Of a stretch of 64,000 nt of DNA, positions 1 to 8,186 are shown piece by piece. The stretch is taken from positions 765,806 to 829,805 of the forward strand of contig JAEPNP010000001.1 of NCBI GenBank assembly GCA_017643395.1, given 5' to 3'. The translations under genes and the position numbers were made by a program. Each line of letters opens with the position of its first letter. Position 1 is the first letter of the stretch. This stretch comes from Rhodothermales bacterium. Its GTDB lineage: Bacteria; Bacteroidota; Rhodothermia; Rhodothermales; UBA10348. The notes under the pieces were generated by a model. It did no database searches. It had not been told where the DNA came from and worked only from the letters and a program-made list of their open reading frames with translations.

Positions 1-509
1 GCAATGTGCTCATCCATCACGCTCATCTCGCCGCGCATCCATCGCTCTCCCACCTCACTGAGCCCGTGAGCAGCTTCGTCCGCCGTCGCGTGCCACGAGC
101 CGCGCCTGCTTCTGGCATGCAGCAGAAGGGCCTGCAGCTCAAAAACATCCGAATCTCTCATGGCGTTGGCCCAGAAGACTCCTGCACTCTTAGGGTCGTC
201 CGGGTTCTCGGGGGCTAGGTGAATTTCCGGCCCCGCCAACTTCTTTATGAGGCCTATTCGGGATATGGAGAGTGCCGAGCGCAGGTCCCGCGGCTTCGAC
301 GGAAGGCTCGATTCCCGCGCCAAAGCGGTCGAAACGGGCGACGAAGAGGACTCGTCCAGAAAGCGCAACAGATCAGCTCTGTTCACGCGGCGGTGCCCAC
401 CAGGCGTGCGCACAACCTGAATCAGGTCCTGATCTGACCAGCGCTTGATGCTGCTCACGCCGACGCCCGCCAGCAATGCGGCCTCGGTTGTGGTGATATA
501 CTCTTCCAC
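1..509 (-). CDS. MerR-type HTH / B12-binding regulator (CarH/LitR-like), C-terminus off the window
   Basis: About 169 codons are visible, starting from GTG at 509, and the frame stays open to the window edge. Residues 1-45 form a MerR/excisionase-type winged helix: TTTEAALLAGV, then SSIKRWSDQ, then the wing TPGGHRRV. After a Ser-rich linker, a helical region ends in GERWMRGEMSVMDEHI. This matches the W-x-x-G-x-(5-7)-EH signature of the helical part of MerR-linked cobalamin-binding domains such as CarH and LitR. In that family, adenosylcobalamin makes repression light-sensitive. The Rossmann B12-binding half, with its axial His, would lie beyond position 1 and is not seen, so photoreception is inference. 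The gene is divergent from the epimerase gene at 572 and shares a 62-bp promoter region with it. No clear Shine-Dalgarno precedes the GTG. Confidence 0.8.
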   Translation of the reverse strand, partial: MEEYITTTEAALLAGVGVSSIKRWSDQDLIQVVRTPGGHRRVNRADLLRFLDESSSSPVSTALARESSLPSKPRDLRSALSISRIGLIKKLAGPEIHLAPENPDDPKSAGVFWANAMRDSDVFELQALLLHARSRRGSWHATADEAAHGLSEVGERWMRGEMSVMDEHI

Positions 510-521
510 GGGCTTGACGAT

Positions 522-552
522 TTGAACGTTTAGGACGATTATACGTTTTCAA
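522..552. promoter_or_regulatory. Inverted repeat and -10 box between the MerR-type regulator and the epimerase gene
   Basis: TTGAACGT at 522-529 faces ACGTTTTCAA at 543-552, giving TTGAA/TTCAA outer arms with ACGT inside each arm. On the minus strand a perfect TATAAT lies at 543-538, 28 bp from the regulator's GTG start. An operator overlapping the promoter of a MerR-type regulator fits autoregulation and control of the divergent gene. This is inferred from position and symmetry only. Confidence 0.4.
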
Positions 553-571
553 ATCGACCAAAGCGACCACG

Positions 572-2011
572 ATGAATATTTTTGTTACCGGCGCCACCGG
601 GTTTATAGGCCGAGCTCTGGTCCTCCGACTGCGTCGCGATGGACATGATGTCACAGCCATGACCCGAAATCCGGAGCGCGCGCGGTCTCTGCTGGGCCAG
701 GAGGCCGTCTATGTCGATGCAGATGCCAGCGCCGAGGCTCTCCACGCCGCCCTCGAGAGAGCCGACGCGGTTGTCAACCTGGCCGGCGAACCGATTCTTG
801 GAAGCCGGTGGGATGAGGACAAGAAGAAGCGCCTGTGGTCCAGCCGGGTAGACCTCACCCGCAGCCTGGTCGAGGCCATGGGCCGCTGTGCTACCCCCCC
901 GCGCACGCTTGTCTCCGGAAGCGCGGTGGGTTTCTATGGAAACCGTGGCGACGTCGAGCTCAGCGAATCGGCCGATCCCGGAGACGGTTTTCTTGCCGAA
1001 CTCTGCAAGGCATGGGAAGCGGAAGCCCTCAAGGCGGAGGATCACGGCGCCCGGGTGGTGGTGCTGAGGACCGGCGTCGTGCTCGGCCGAGCGGGCGGGG
1101 CGCTCGAGCCCATGCTGCCTCCGTTTCAGTTCGGGGTTGGGGGGCCGGTGGGTCCGGGCACGCAGTATGTGCCGTGGATCCACCTGGACGATTTGCTGGA
1201 GATGATCGTCAGCGCACTTCAGGTCGAATCTTGGAGCGGCCCCATCAATGGCTCCGGCCCGACACCGGTCACCTTCCGCGAACTCGCGTCCGAGTTGGGC
1301 AGGGTGCTCAACCGGCCGGCTTTCCTTCCGGTGCCGACCGTGGCCCTGAAAGTGATTTTCGGCCAGGCGGCATCGGTCCTCGTCGATAGCCAGCGAGCCA
1401 TCCCGCAACGGGCGGCGGCCCTTGGATTCGAGTTCCGGTATCCCACCCTGCGCGAGGCGCTGGCCGACATTCTCAACAACGACTTTGTCGAGGTTAATGG
1501 GGTGCGCAGCGGCGCGGAGCTTCCCGAGTCCAGCTACCTGGACGCCAACAAGCCGGCCTTCGAACTCGGCACCAGGGTGCGCATTGCCAAACCACTCTCC
1601 GAGGTCTTCTCGTTCTTCTCGCGGGCCGAAAACCTGGGGCTCCTCACTCCGCCCCAGATGCAGTTCCGCATTACGCAGCCACCGGAGCGCATGGAGGCCG
1701 GTGCTGAGATCAAATATCGTCTAAAGGTTGGACCCGTACCCATTTCCTGGACCACGCGCATCGATCAGTGGGAAGAGAACGCTGTGTTCGTCGACTCCCA
1801 GGAGCAAGGTCCGTACGCGTGCTGGTGGCACGAACACCGATTCGAGGCGGACGGAAACGAGACCGTCATGACGGACCGGGTGTTGTACGCGCCTCCCCTG
1901 GGACCTCTCGGGCGCATCGCCAATCATGTCTACGTGGCAGATGAACTGCGACGCGTGTTCGGCTACCGTTCGGCAGTCATCCGGCGGCGGTTCGGGGCAG
2001 CGATGCGCTAG
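572..2011 (+). CDS. TIGR01777-type epimerase fused to an SRPBCC domain
   Basis: This 479-aa protein has two domains. Residues 1-300 are an extended short-chain dehydrogenase/epimerase of the TIGR01777 (YfcH/SDR39U1) type, with the nucleotide-binding motif GATGFIG at residues 7-13 and the SGSAVGFYG active-site region. Residues ~325-479 are an SRPBCC (START-like) fold, seen in the segment from FELGTRVRI to the Arg-rich C-terminus. Such fusions are known, but the substrate is not. The ATG at 572 begins directly with the nucleotide-binding strand. The gene is divergent from the B12-type regulator, and in other bacteria LitR/CarH regulators often sit beside this kind of gene and photolyase or carotenoid genes. 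A light- or oxidative-stress-linked role is therefore a reasonable inference. There is no signal peptide, so the protein is probably cytoplasmic. Confidence 0.85.
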   Translation: MNIFVTGATGFIGRALVLRLRRDGHDVTAMTRNPERARSLLGQEAVYVDADASAEALHAALERADAVVNLAGEPILGSRWDEDKKKRLWSSRVDLTRSLVEAMGRCATPPRTLVSGSAVGFYGNRGDVELSESADPGDGFLAELCKAWEAEALKAEDHGARVVVLRTGVVLGRAGGALEPMLPPFQFGVGGPVGPGTQYVPWIHLDDLLEMIVSALQVESWSGPINGSGPTPVTFRELASELGRVLNRPAFLPVPTVALKVIFGQAASVLVDSQRAIPQRAAALGFEFRYPTLREALADILNNDFVEVNGVRSGAELPESSYLDANKPAFELGTRVRIAKPLSEVFSFFSRAENLGLLTPPQMQFRITQPPERMEAGAEIKYRLKVGPVPISWTTRIDQWEENAVFVDSQEQGPYACWWHEHRFEADGNETVMTDRVLYAPPLGPLGRIANHVYVADELRRVFGYRSAVIRRRFGAAMR

Positions 2012-2053
2012 GCCGCCTTCGGAACGCGCGTCTCGCGACCTCGTCGTACCAGC

Positions 2054-3166
2054 GTGCGGGGTTTGATTCCCATACTCATGCTACTTCTTGCCGGGCCGGT
2101 GGTGGGTCAGGCACGCATAGAGGGCAGGGTCACCGATATGGCCTCCGGCGAAGGCGTAGCGGATGTGCACGTGTTTGTGTCCGGATCTCAGGCCGGGGCA
2201 GTCACCGGCCCCGAAGGCAGATTCCTCCTGCAGGGCGTGCCGTTGGGGGCCAACCGCATCGTGGTCTCATCGGTAGGCTATCTCTCCCAGGCGCACGATG
2301 TCGTGGTCCGACGCCCCATCCGGTTCGAGCTCGATTTTGTTCTCGAGGCGCGCGTCGTCCCGTTGCAGGAGATCGTGGTGACCGGGGAGCGCGACCCAGC
2401 CTGGGATGCGCAGCTCCGGCGGTTCGAGCGCGCATTTCTTGGCCACGAAGAGCAGGCCGAGCACATTCGCATCCTGAACCCGGAAGTGCTCACGTTCCGG
2501 GACCGGGACGGTCGCCTGCAGGCCACCGCGTCCGCGCCGCTGCAGATTGAGAACCGGGCGCTGGGCTACCACATTCTCTATTTCCTGCGCGTGTTTGACC
2601 ACAAAGGCAGACAGACCCGGCAGGAGGGGGAAGCGCTCTTCTCACCCCTGGAGACGGATGATGACGGTGAGGCCGTGCGATGGGTGGAGGCGCGCAAGGC
2701 GGCGTACCTGGGATCATCACGGCACTTCCTGAGAGCATTGTTCGCTGGCACAACCCGTGAGGCCGGCTTTTTCATGTACACCTCCGAGACCCCCAGGCCG
2801 CCCGGGCAGTCTACCCCGTATGAGGTGAACCGGGCTGCACCCTTCAGGACGCCACAATTCGCCCTCGAGCCCGCCGGCCTGACCAGATCCGGGCCCTCGG
2901 CTCGTGAGCGCTACCTGGCCTTCGACGACTACGTAGAAGTGGTCTACACCCGCGACACGGAAACGCGGGCCTATCGCGCCTGGCAGGGGCTGCCCGAGCC
3001 GACTCTGGACGAGCACCAGCGCTCGTGGCTGACGCTCTCCAGGGATTCCGTACTTGTAGACATGGACGGCAGCGTGATCAATCCGTACGGGGTGGTTTAC
3101 TACGGCTACATGGCGTTCGAGCGCCTGGCCGATGTGGTACCGAAGGAATACCGTCCAGGAAGCTAG
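2054..3166 (+). CDS. Carboxypeptidase-regulatory-like domain protein, exported
   Basis: A 370-aa protein with a signal peptide (hydrophobic residues 4-18, cleavage near VVGQA). It is followed by a CarboxypepD_reg-like beta-sandwich at ~20-100, with IEGRVTD, GPEGRFLLQGVP and SSVGYLSQ. After a short TonB-box-like EIVVTGERD, residues 110-370 form a domain without a plug or barrel. This family of uncharacterised Bacteroidota surface/periplasmic proteins accompanies TonB systems. The start is GTG at 2054. It is followed 177 bp later by a TonB-dependent receptor with the same N-terminal domain, so a shared role at the outer membrane is plausible. No enzymatic motif was recognised. Confidence 0.7.
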   Translation: MRGLIPILMLLLAGPVVGQARIEGRVTDMASGEGVADVHVFVSGSQAGAVTGPEGRFLLQGVPLGANRIVVSSVGYLSQAHDVVVRRPIRFELDFVLEARVVPLQEIVVTGERDPAWDAQLRRFERAFLGHEEQAEHIRILNPEVLTFRDRDGRLQATASAPLQIENRALGYHILYFLRVFDHKGRQTRQEGEALFSPLETDDDGEAVRWVEARKAAYLGSSRHFLRALFAGTTREAGFFMYTSETPRPPGQSTPYEVNRAAPFRTPQFALEPAGLTRSGPSARERYLAFDDYVEVVYTRDTETRAYRAWQGLPEPTLDEHQRSWLTLSRDSVLVDMDGSVINPYGVVYYGYMAFERLADVVPKEYRPGS

Positions 3167-3230
3167 GTGCTGGCCCGAGAACGGAGCCCATCGGCTGAGC
3201 AGGCCCCCGAGCCGCCCGTCGCTGATAACC

Positions 3231-3250
3231 GATTCGTAAACGAATCTTTG
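3231..3250 (+). promoter_or_regulatory. Perfect 16-bp palindrome overlapping a Bacteroidota-like -7 box
   Basis: GATTCGT-AA-ACGAATC (3231-3246) is a perfect inverted repeat. It overlaps AATCTTTG (3243-3250), which matches the Bacteroidota -7 consensus TAnnTTTG at all but the first base. It lies 94 bp upstream of the TonB-dependent receptor start. An operator over the promoter would allow repression of the receptor. No regulator is identified. Confidence 0.35.
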
Positions 3251-3343
3251 GCCCACCTTCACCACCCGAGTTATCCACAGGAGTAGACTCTCGGCTTCGG
3301 TAGGAATACCCTATCCCCACAACATTAACCCTCCAATCTCCTG

Positions 3344-6064
3344 ATGATGAAGAGGTACTCCCGGGCGATCGCGGCATTCAGCATGCTCGCCCTATTTACG
3401 ACCGGCATCGTGCTCGGTCAGTCACGCGTCACCGGTGTGGTGACCGACTTTGAAACCGGCGATCCGCTGCCGGGCGCCAACGTCCTCATCCAGGGCACCA
3501 CGCTCGGTGCCGCAACCAATGCGGACGGCACCTACGCCATCGATGGCGTGGCCAACGGCTCCTACAATCTCGTCGCGTCCTTCGTGGGCTACGAGTCGGA
3601 AACACGTGTGATCGTGATCCGCGGCGGCAATACCACCGTCAACTTCCAGCTGGTCTTCGAGAGCGCCGCTCTCGAAGCGCTCGAGGTGTTTGCCTCCCGC
3701 GCCATCGACCGCGAAACCCCGGTCGCTGCCACCACAGTGGACAAGGTCCAGATCCAGCAGGAACTCGGATCCCGTGACATTCCGCTGGTGCTCGACACTG
3801 CCCCGTCCGTGTACGCTACTGCCCAGGGCGGCGGCGCCGGAGATGCCCGCATCAACGTGCGTGGATTCAACCAGCGCAACGTGGCCGTGATGATCAACGG
3901 GGTGCCGGTCAACGACATGGAGAACGGTTGGGTCTACTGGTCCAACTGGGACGGCGTCGGCGATGCCGCCTCGTCCATCCAGCTGCAGCGCGGCCTGAGC
4001 GCCGTAAACCTGGCGACTCCGTCCATCGGCGGCACCCTGAACATCGTCACCGACCCCGCCCTGAACCGGCAGGGTGGCATGATCAAGCAGGAAGTCGGCC
4101 GCGGCGGTTTCTTCAAGACCACCGCGATGGCCTCATCCGGCCTGGTCAACGGCAAGTACGGTGTCACCGTGGCCGGTGTGCGCAAGTTCGGGGACGGCTT
4201 CATCGACGGTACGTTCACCGACTCGTGGGCCTACTACGGCGCTGCCACCTACAACATCAACTCGCGCAACCGTCTGGACCTGTTCGCCTTCGGTGCCCCG
4301 CAGCGCCACGGTCAGAACCTGTACCGTCAGAACATCGGATCCTACGACCGTGAGTTCGCAGAAAGCCTGGACACCTACGACCCGGCCGCCTTCAGCAAGT
4401 ACAATGAGGCCGGTCGGTTCTTCAACCAGAACTGGGCACCGGTTTCCAACTACGATGCCGAAGCCGCAGTCGGGGACAACATGGTCTCCCGGTACGACAA
4501 CGGCATCCTGTGGGAGCGCGAGAACTTCTACCACAAGCCGCAGGTCAACCTCAACTGGTACTACCAGCTGAGCGACCGCTCCCTGCTGTCCACGGTGGCC
4601 TACTACTCCGGCGGCTACGGCGGCGGAACGGGAACGCTTGGCTCCAGCGTGGTGCGTGAAGGTTTTGGCGGCCAGTCCCCCTGGTTCAACAACGCTCCGT
4701 ACACCATCGACTGGGATGCCGTGATTGCCCGCAACCAGGGCAACGCCGACGGTTCTCGCACCATCCTGCGTAACAGCCGCAACAACCAGTGGACGGTCGG
4801 CGCGATCTCCAAGTTCAAGTACGAAGTCAGCGAACCTCTTTCGGTGGAGTTCGGCCTGGACTGGCGCACGGCTGAGATCGAGCACTACCGCGAAGTGCGC
4901 GACCTGCTGGGCGGCGACTACTTCCGCTGCAACGGATCCAACCGATGCGGCTCTTCCGACTTCTGGAACGGTGACGACGAGGTTCGTGCAGCCGGTGACA
5001 AGATCGACTACGACTTCACCAACACGGTGGACTGGTTCGGTGCCTTCGCCCAGGGCGAGTACAAGGCCGACGGCGTCTCCGCCTACGGCATGGCCGGTCT
5101 CTCCACCATCAAGTATGGCTACACGAACTTCTTCGTGGATGGCGGCGACGGCTCCCCGCTAACTTCCGAGAGCGACAACATCATGGGCGTGCAGCTCAAG
5201 GGTGGCGGCCTTGCAGCGATCTCCGACGAGGTCGATCTCTACGCCAACCTCGGCTACGTCTCCAAGGTGCCGATCTTCGACGGCGTGATCGACGACCGCG
5301 CCGGTATCACCAACCAGGACCCGGAGAACGAGAAGTTCTACTCGATTGAGGTCGGTGCATACTGGAATCCTGACCCGATCCTGAGCGCCAAGCTGAACAT
5401 CTACAGCACCCGCTGGGAAGACCGCACGTTCACCCGCGGCGTGCAGCTGAGCGACGGTTCGGAAGGACTCATCAACCTGCGCGGCCTGGACGCCTTGCAC
5501 CAGGGTATCGAGGTAGAAGCCGCCTACCAGCCGTTTACCAAAGCCCGTCTTGACGTCGGTGCCTCGTTCGGCGACTGGCGCTACACCAACGATGTGTCCG
5601 GCTCCTACCGTCCGGATGCCCGCGTGGACGCGGTACAGGTGTTCAACTTCTTCATCGATGATCTCCGTGTAGGAGATGCCCCGCAGACGCAGATGGCGTT
5701 TGGTGTAACCCTCTTCCCGACCAACGGTCTGGATGTGCAGGCCACGGTCAAGCACTACGCCAACCACTTCTCCGACTTCGATCCCTTCTCCCGGACCAGC
5801 GCGACCGATCGCCGCCAGAGCTGGGAGGCTCCAAACTACCAGCTGGTAGACCTGCACGTGAACTACGACCTGCCGAAGACCAACCTGCCGGTTGACATTC
5901 AGCTGTTCGCCCACGTCTTCAACCTGCTGGACGAGATCTACATCCAGGACGCGCTGGACAACTCGCGCTTCAACTCCTGGGATGGCGATCACGACGCCGA
6001 CGATGCCGAGGTCTTCCTCGGACTGCCGCGTTCCTTCAACATCGGCACGCGTGTGACCTTCTAG
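3344..6064 (+). CDS. TonB-dependent receptor with N-terminal carboxypeptidase-regulatory-like domain
   Basis: A 906-aa outer-membrane protein. The signal peptide (residues 1-26) ends at VLGQS. A CarboxypepD_reg-like domain spans ~27-110 (VTGVVTD, GANVLIQGTT, NADGTYAIDGV). The plug at ~125-240 has DIPLVLDTAPSVYAT, the RINVRGFNQRNVAVMINGVP segment and GGTLNIVTDP. The rest is a 22-strand-type barrel rich in aromatic residues and ending in Phe (RVTF), as outer-membrane insertion requires. No SusD partner follows, so this is a stand-alone receptor rather than a SusCD pair. The ligand (siderophore, cobalamin, peptide or other) cannot be read from the sequence. Two ATGs are adjacent at 3344 and 3347; the first is used. 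Confidence 0.9.
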   Translation: MMKRYSRAIAAFSMLALFTTGIVLGQSRVTGVVTDFETGDPLPGANVLIQGTTLGAATNADGTYAIDGVANGSYNLVASFVGYESETRVIVIRGGNTTVNFQLVFESAALEALEVFASRAIDRETPVAATTVDKVQIQQELGSRDIPLVLDTAPSVYATAQGGGAGDARINVRGFNQRNVAVMINGVPVNDMENGWVYWSNWDGVGDAASSIQLQRGLSAVNLATPSIGGTLNIVTDPALNRQGGMIKQEVGRGGFFKTTAMASSGLVNGKYGVTVAGVRKFGDGFIDGTFTDSWAYYGAATYNINSRNRLDLFAFGAPQRHGQNLYRQNIGSYDREFAESLDTYDPAAFSKYNEAGRFFNQNWAPVSNYDAEAAVGDNMVSRYDNGILWERENFYHKPQVNLNWYYQLSDRSLLSTVAYYSGGYGGGTGTLGSSVVREGFGGQSPWFNNAPYTIDWDAVIARNQGNADGSRTILRNSRNNQWTVGAISKFKYEVSEPLSVEFGLDWRTAEIEHYREVRDLLGGDYFRCNGSNRCGSSDFWNGDDEVRAAGDKIDYDFTNTVDWFGAFAQGEYKADGVSAYGMAGLSTIKYGYTNFFVDGGDGSPLTSESDNIMGVQLKGGGLAAISDEVDLYANLGYVSKVPIFDGVIDDRAGITNQDPENEKFYSIEVGAYWNPDPILSAKLNIYSTRWEDRTFTRGVQLSDGSEGLINLRGLDALHQGIEVEAAYQPFTKARLDVGASFGDWRYTNDVSGSYRPDARVDAVQVFNFFIDDLRVGDAPQTQMAFGVTLFPTNGLDVQATVKHYANHFSDFDPFSRTSATDRRQSWEAPNYQLVDLHVNYDLPKTNLPVDIQLFAHVFNLLDEIYIQDALDNSRFNSWDGDHDADDAEVFLGLPRSFNIGTRVTF

Positions 6065-6088
6065 GTCATCCGGCATCGACCGTTTGAG

Positions 6089-6124
6089 AAGCCCCCACCC
6101 GTCTCGGCGGGTGGGGGCTTTTTC
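6089..6124 (+). terminator. Rho-independent terminator after the TonB-dependent receptor
   Basis: A perfect 13-bp stem, with left arm AAGCCCCCACCCG at 6089-6101, a 6-nt loop and right arm at 6108-6120. A T run follows (6119-6123). It starts 25 bp after the receptor stop and also separates the receptor from the convergent hydrolase gene ending at 6123. Confidence 0.9.
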
Positions 6125-6956
6125 ATTGATCCAGGAATGCCAGGATCTGTTCGGACACCGCCTCTCTGTGTCCATCCATGAAGTGGTCTGCGTCAAACCC
6201 GGCGAACACGATGCCGGGAAAGGATGCCCTGAAGGCGGCCTTATAGGAGCTCAGCGTGGGCTCTTCAGCCAGCCCCAGCATCGCGTCCCCTCGGCCGTAG
6301 CAACACAGGGCCGGCTTGTGCATGTCCCGGACTCGGGGAGCCAGCACGCCGAGATAGTCCCGCGCCACACTCCAGGTGCGCACGTTCTCATACGGCAGTA
6401 GCCCGAATCGCGTGGCATCCTTCTCGATCTCAGGGAAGATGGCGTCCAGGACAGCCGAGACCGCATCGCCCATACCGGCCGGAGGCCGAACACCTCGCGC
6501 ACGCACATAGAGGCGGGCTGCCTCGAGGGGTGTGGCTGTTTGCTGGATGTGATGGATGGCGTTGACGAACACCACCCGATCCACCAGCTCCGGTGCGTGA
6601 TCGAGCGCATGGAACAGCGGCAGGGACCCTGAGCACATGCCAATGACGTGCAGGGGCTTGCCGGGGTGGGCGTTTCGCAGCGTGCGCAGCACGTCCAGCG
6701 TGTCGGAGTAGGCCCGCCTCAAATCGAAGAGTCCGCGGGAGGGTGGATGGCCGCGGTAGTTGAAGGAAACCACCCGAAAACCGCATCGCACCAACAGCCC
6801 GAACTGCCGACCGAACATGACATACGAGCCGCCTATCAGGGGCGGCACGAGGATGATGCCGCGCTCGTCGCCGCGGGCGTGAAAGTGTGCGGTCTCCAGG
6901 TGGCACCCATCGTGCGTGCGATGGGGCCGGCGTTCGAGCGCGGGACGTCCTGCCAT
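6123..6956 (-). CDS. Alpha/beta hydrolase with a cysteine in the nucleophile position
   Basis: A 277-aa protein of the alpha/beta-hydrolase fold, similar in outline to PhaC-like or 2-succinyl-type acyl hydrolases. The oxyanion region is VPPLIGGSY. The nucleophile elbow reads GMCSGS, so the central residue is Cys in a G-x-C-x-G arrangement, as in dienelactone hydrolase, rather than the usual Ser. An acid is likely in GRGDAML and the His in DADHFMDG. There is no signal peptide, so it is probably cytoplasmic. It converges on the TonB-dependent receptor across a terminator, and the neighbouring oxidoreductase gene lies upstream in the same direction, 56 bp away. The substrate is unknown. Confidence 0.75.
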   Translation of the reverse strand: MAGRPALERRPHRTHDGCHLETAHFHARGDERGIILVPPLIGGSYVMFGRQFGLLVRCGFRVVSFNYRGHPPSRGLFDLRRAYSDTLDVLRTLRNAHPGKPLHVIGMCSGSLPLFHALDHAPELVDRVVFVNAIHHIQQTATPLEAARLYVRARGVRPPAGMGDAVSAVLDAIFPEIEKDATRFGLLPYENVRTWSVARDYLGVLAPRVRDMHKPALCCYGRGDAMLGLAEEPTLSSYKAAFRASFPGIVFAGFDADHFMDGHREAVSEQILAFLDQ

Positions 6957-7012
6957 TCGTGTCTCAAGAAGTGGTACCTGACTTCAGACACGCAAGCGGG
7001 GCCGGCCAGGGA

Positions 7013-8101
7013 TCAGTCGGCCAGGCGAATGGCGGATCCAGTCCGCGCGGACTCCCTGGCCGCGTCCAGAATCTCCATGACGATGAGATTGATCGGCAGG
7101 GAGTTGAGGTCCTGCGCGGGGTCCAGCTCACCGCGCACGACCAGAGCGAGGTAAGCGAACGGATCGTCGACCGGGGCGTCGGCCGGATCCGCGCTGAAGG
7201 TGTGCTCGGGCTCGTCGTCTCCGGCGCGGGTTCGCATGCGACTGCCGTCATCCGCGTAGACGTAGGCGTCGCGACCGTAGACGGCCATGTCCTTGCGGGA
7301 AACCGGCCAGTTCCAGGACGCCTGAATAATGGCCTGGGCTCCCGGATAGGTCAGTACGATGGTCGCCTCATCATCCACATGCGGGTAGATGTCCGGTTTG
7401 TGGGTCTGGGTCACCGCGAATACCGTCTGGGGACGCTGTCCTTCCATCAACCAGGTCGCGATGTTCGCTCCATAGCACCCGAAATCGGTGATCGCACCGC
7501 CGCCGTTGAGTACCGGATCCGTGAGCCATTCCAGAAATTCCTCGTTGACGCCGATCTCCTTTGGGCCGCGGTGCCCATCGCGAATGACCATCTTCCGCAT
7601 CGGGCCCAGCTCGCCGGCTTCCACCATCGCCCGGGTACGATGCACGCTCGGGTACCACGTGGTCTCATAGTTGGTGAGTAGGTGCACCCCGTGGGTCTTC
7701 GCAAGCTCGGCCATGCGCAGGGCGTGGTCCATCGACACGGCCAGAGGCTTCTCCACCATGATGTGAATGCCTCGCGGGGCCACCTGCTCGACCACCTCCA
7801 GGTGTTCGTAGATGGAGGTGAACACCGTGACCGCTTCCGGCTCGGTTTCGTCGAGCATGGTGTCCAGGTCCCCGTAGTAGAGATCGGGTGAGAGGCCATG
7901 CTGCTCGATGTAGCGGCCGGCCAGATCTTCATTCGGCTCCCAGATCCCGACGATCTCGATGTCGCCCCGGTCCTCGCGGCCGAGTATCCAGTGCACGTGC
8001 GTGTGTGTAAGGCCCACGACGGCGACCCGGACGGGGTCGGGCTGATCAGAGGTCGGACTCAGGGCCAGCAGGGCCAGCAGGGCCAGTAGCGAAAGCATCA
8101 T
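7013..8101 (-). CDS. Exported Gfo/Idh/MocA-family oxidoreductase
   Basis: A 362-aa protein. A hydrophobic leader (residues 2-16) precedes a Rossmann fold beginning VRVAVVGLTHTH. The family motif EKP (VEKPLAVS) lies at ~118, followed by the alpha/beta C-terminal domain with GGGAITDFGCYG. Family members oxidise or reduce sugars, inositols or bile-type substrates with NAD(P). Many Bacteroidota homologues carry an export signal and may keep a tightly bound cofactor. The leader codons are a small tandem repeat: three 9-bp units of GGCCAGCAG type at about 8061-8089 on the plus strand, encoding repeated Leu-Leu-Ala. A typical glycine-rich loop is modified here (GLTHTH). The substrate is unknown. Confidence 0.8.
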   Translation of the reverse strand: MMLSLLALLALLALSPTSDQPDPVRVAVVGLTHTHVHWILGREDRGDIEIVGIWEPNEDLAGRYIEQHGLSPDLYYGDLDTMLDETEPEAVTVFTSIYEHLEVVEQVAPRGIHIMVEKPLAVSMDHALRMAELAKTHGVHLLTNYETTWYPSVHRTRAMVEAGELGPMRKMVIRDGHRGPKEIGVNEEFLEWLTDPVLNGGGAITDFGCYGANIATWLMEGQRPQTVFAVTQTHKPDIYPHVDDEATIVLTYPGAQAIIQASWNWPVSRKDMAVYGRDAYVYADDGSRMRTRAGDDEPEHTFSADPADAPVDDPFAYLALVVRGELDPAQDLNSLPINLIVMEILDAARESARTGSAIRLAD

Positions 8102-8186
8102 CTGTTGTCGGGTTCGGTCGGGTCGATAGCGCCGACCATCGCGGCATTCTCACCCAAAGTAACGGTCCCTCGGGGTATCATTGAGC

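Noticed and set aside
3271-3279. Perfect DnaA box TTATCCACA
   Set aside because: It is a single site between two protein genes with no box cluster, AT-rich unwinding stretch or dnaA/dnaN neighbours, so it is not taken as an origin.
3344-6064. The receptor as a SusC/SusD glycan system
   Set aside because: No SusD-like gene follows and no glycoside hydrolase is near; plug and length do not demand SusC.
5159-6196. Long antisense frame under the TonB-dependent receptor
   Set aside because: It shadows high-GC codons of the receptor on the other strand and crosses the terminator; no recognisable domain.
8102-8186. A minus-strand TACTTTG as a -7 promoter box for the Gfo/Idh gene
   Set aside because: It is one base short of TAnnTTTG and has no -33 partner, so it is not listed as a promoter.
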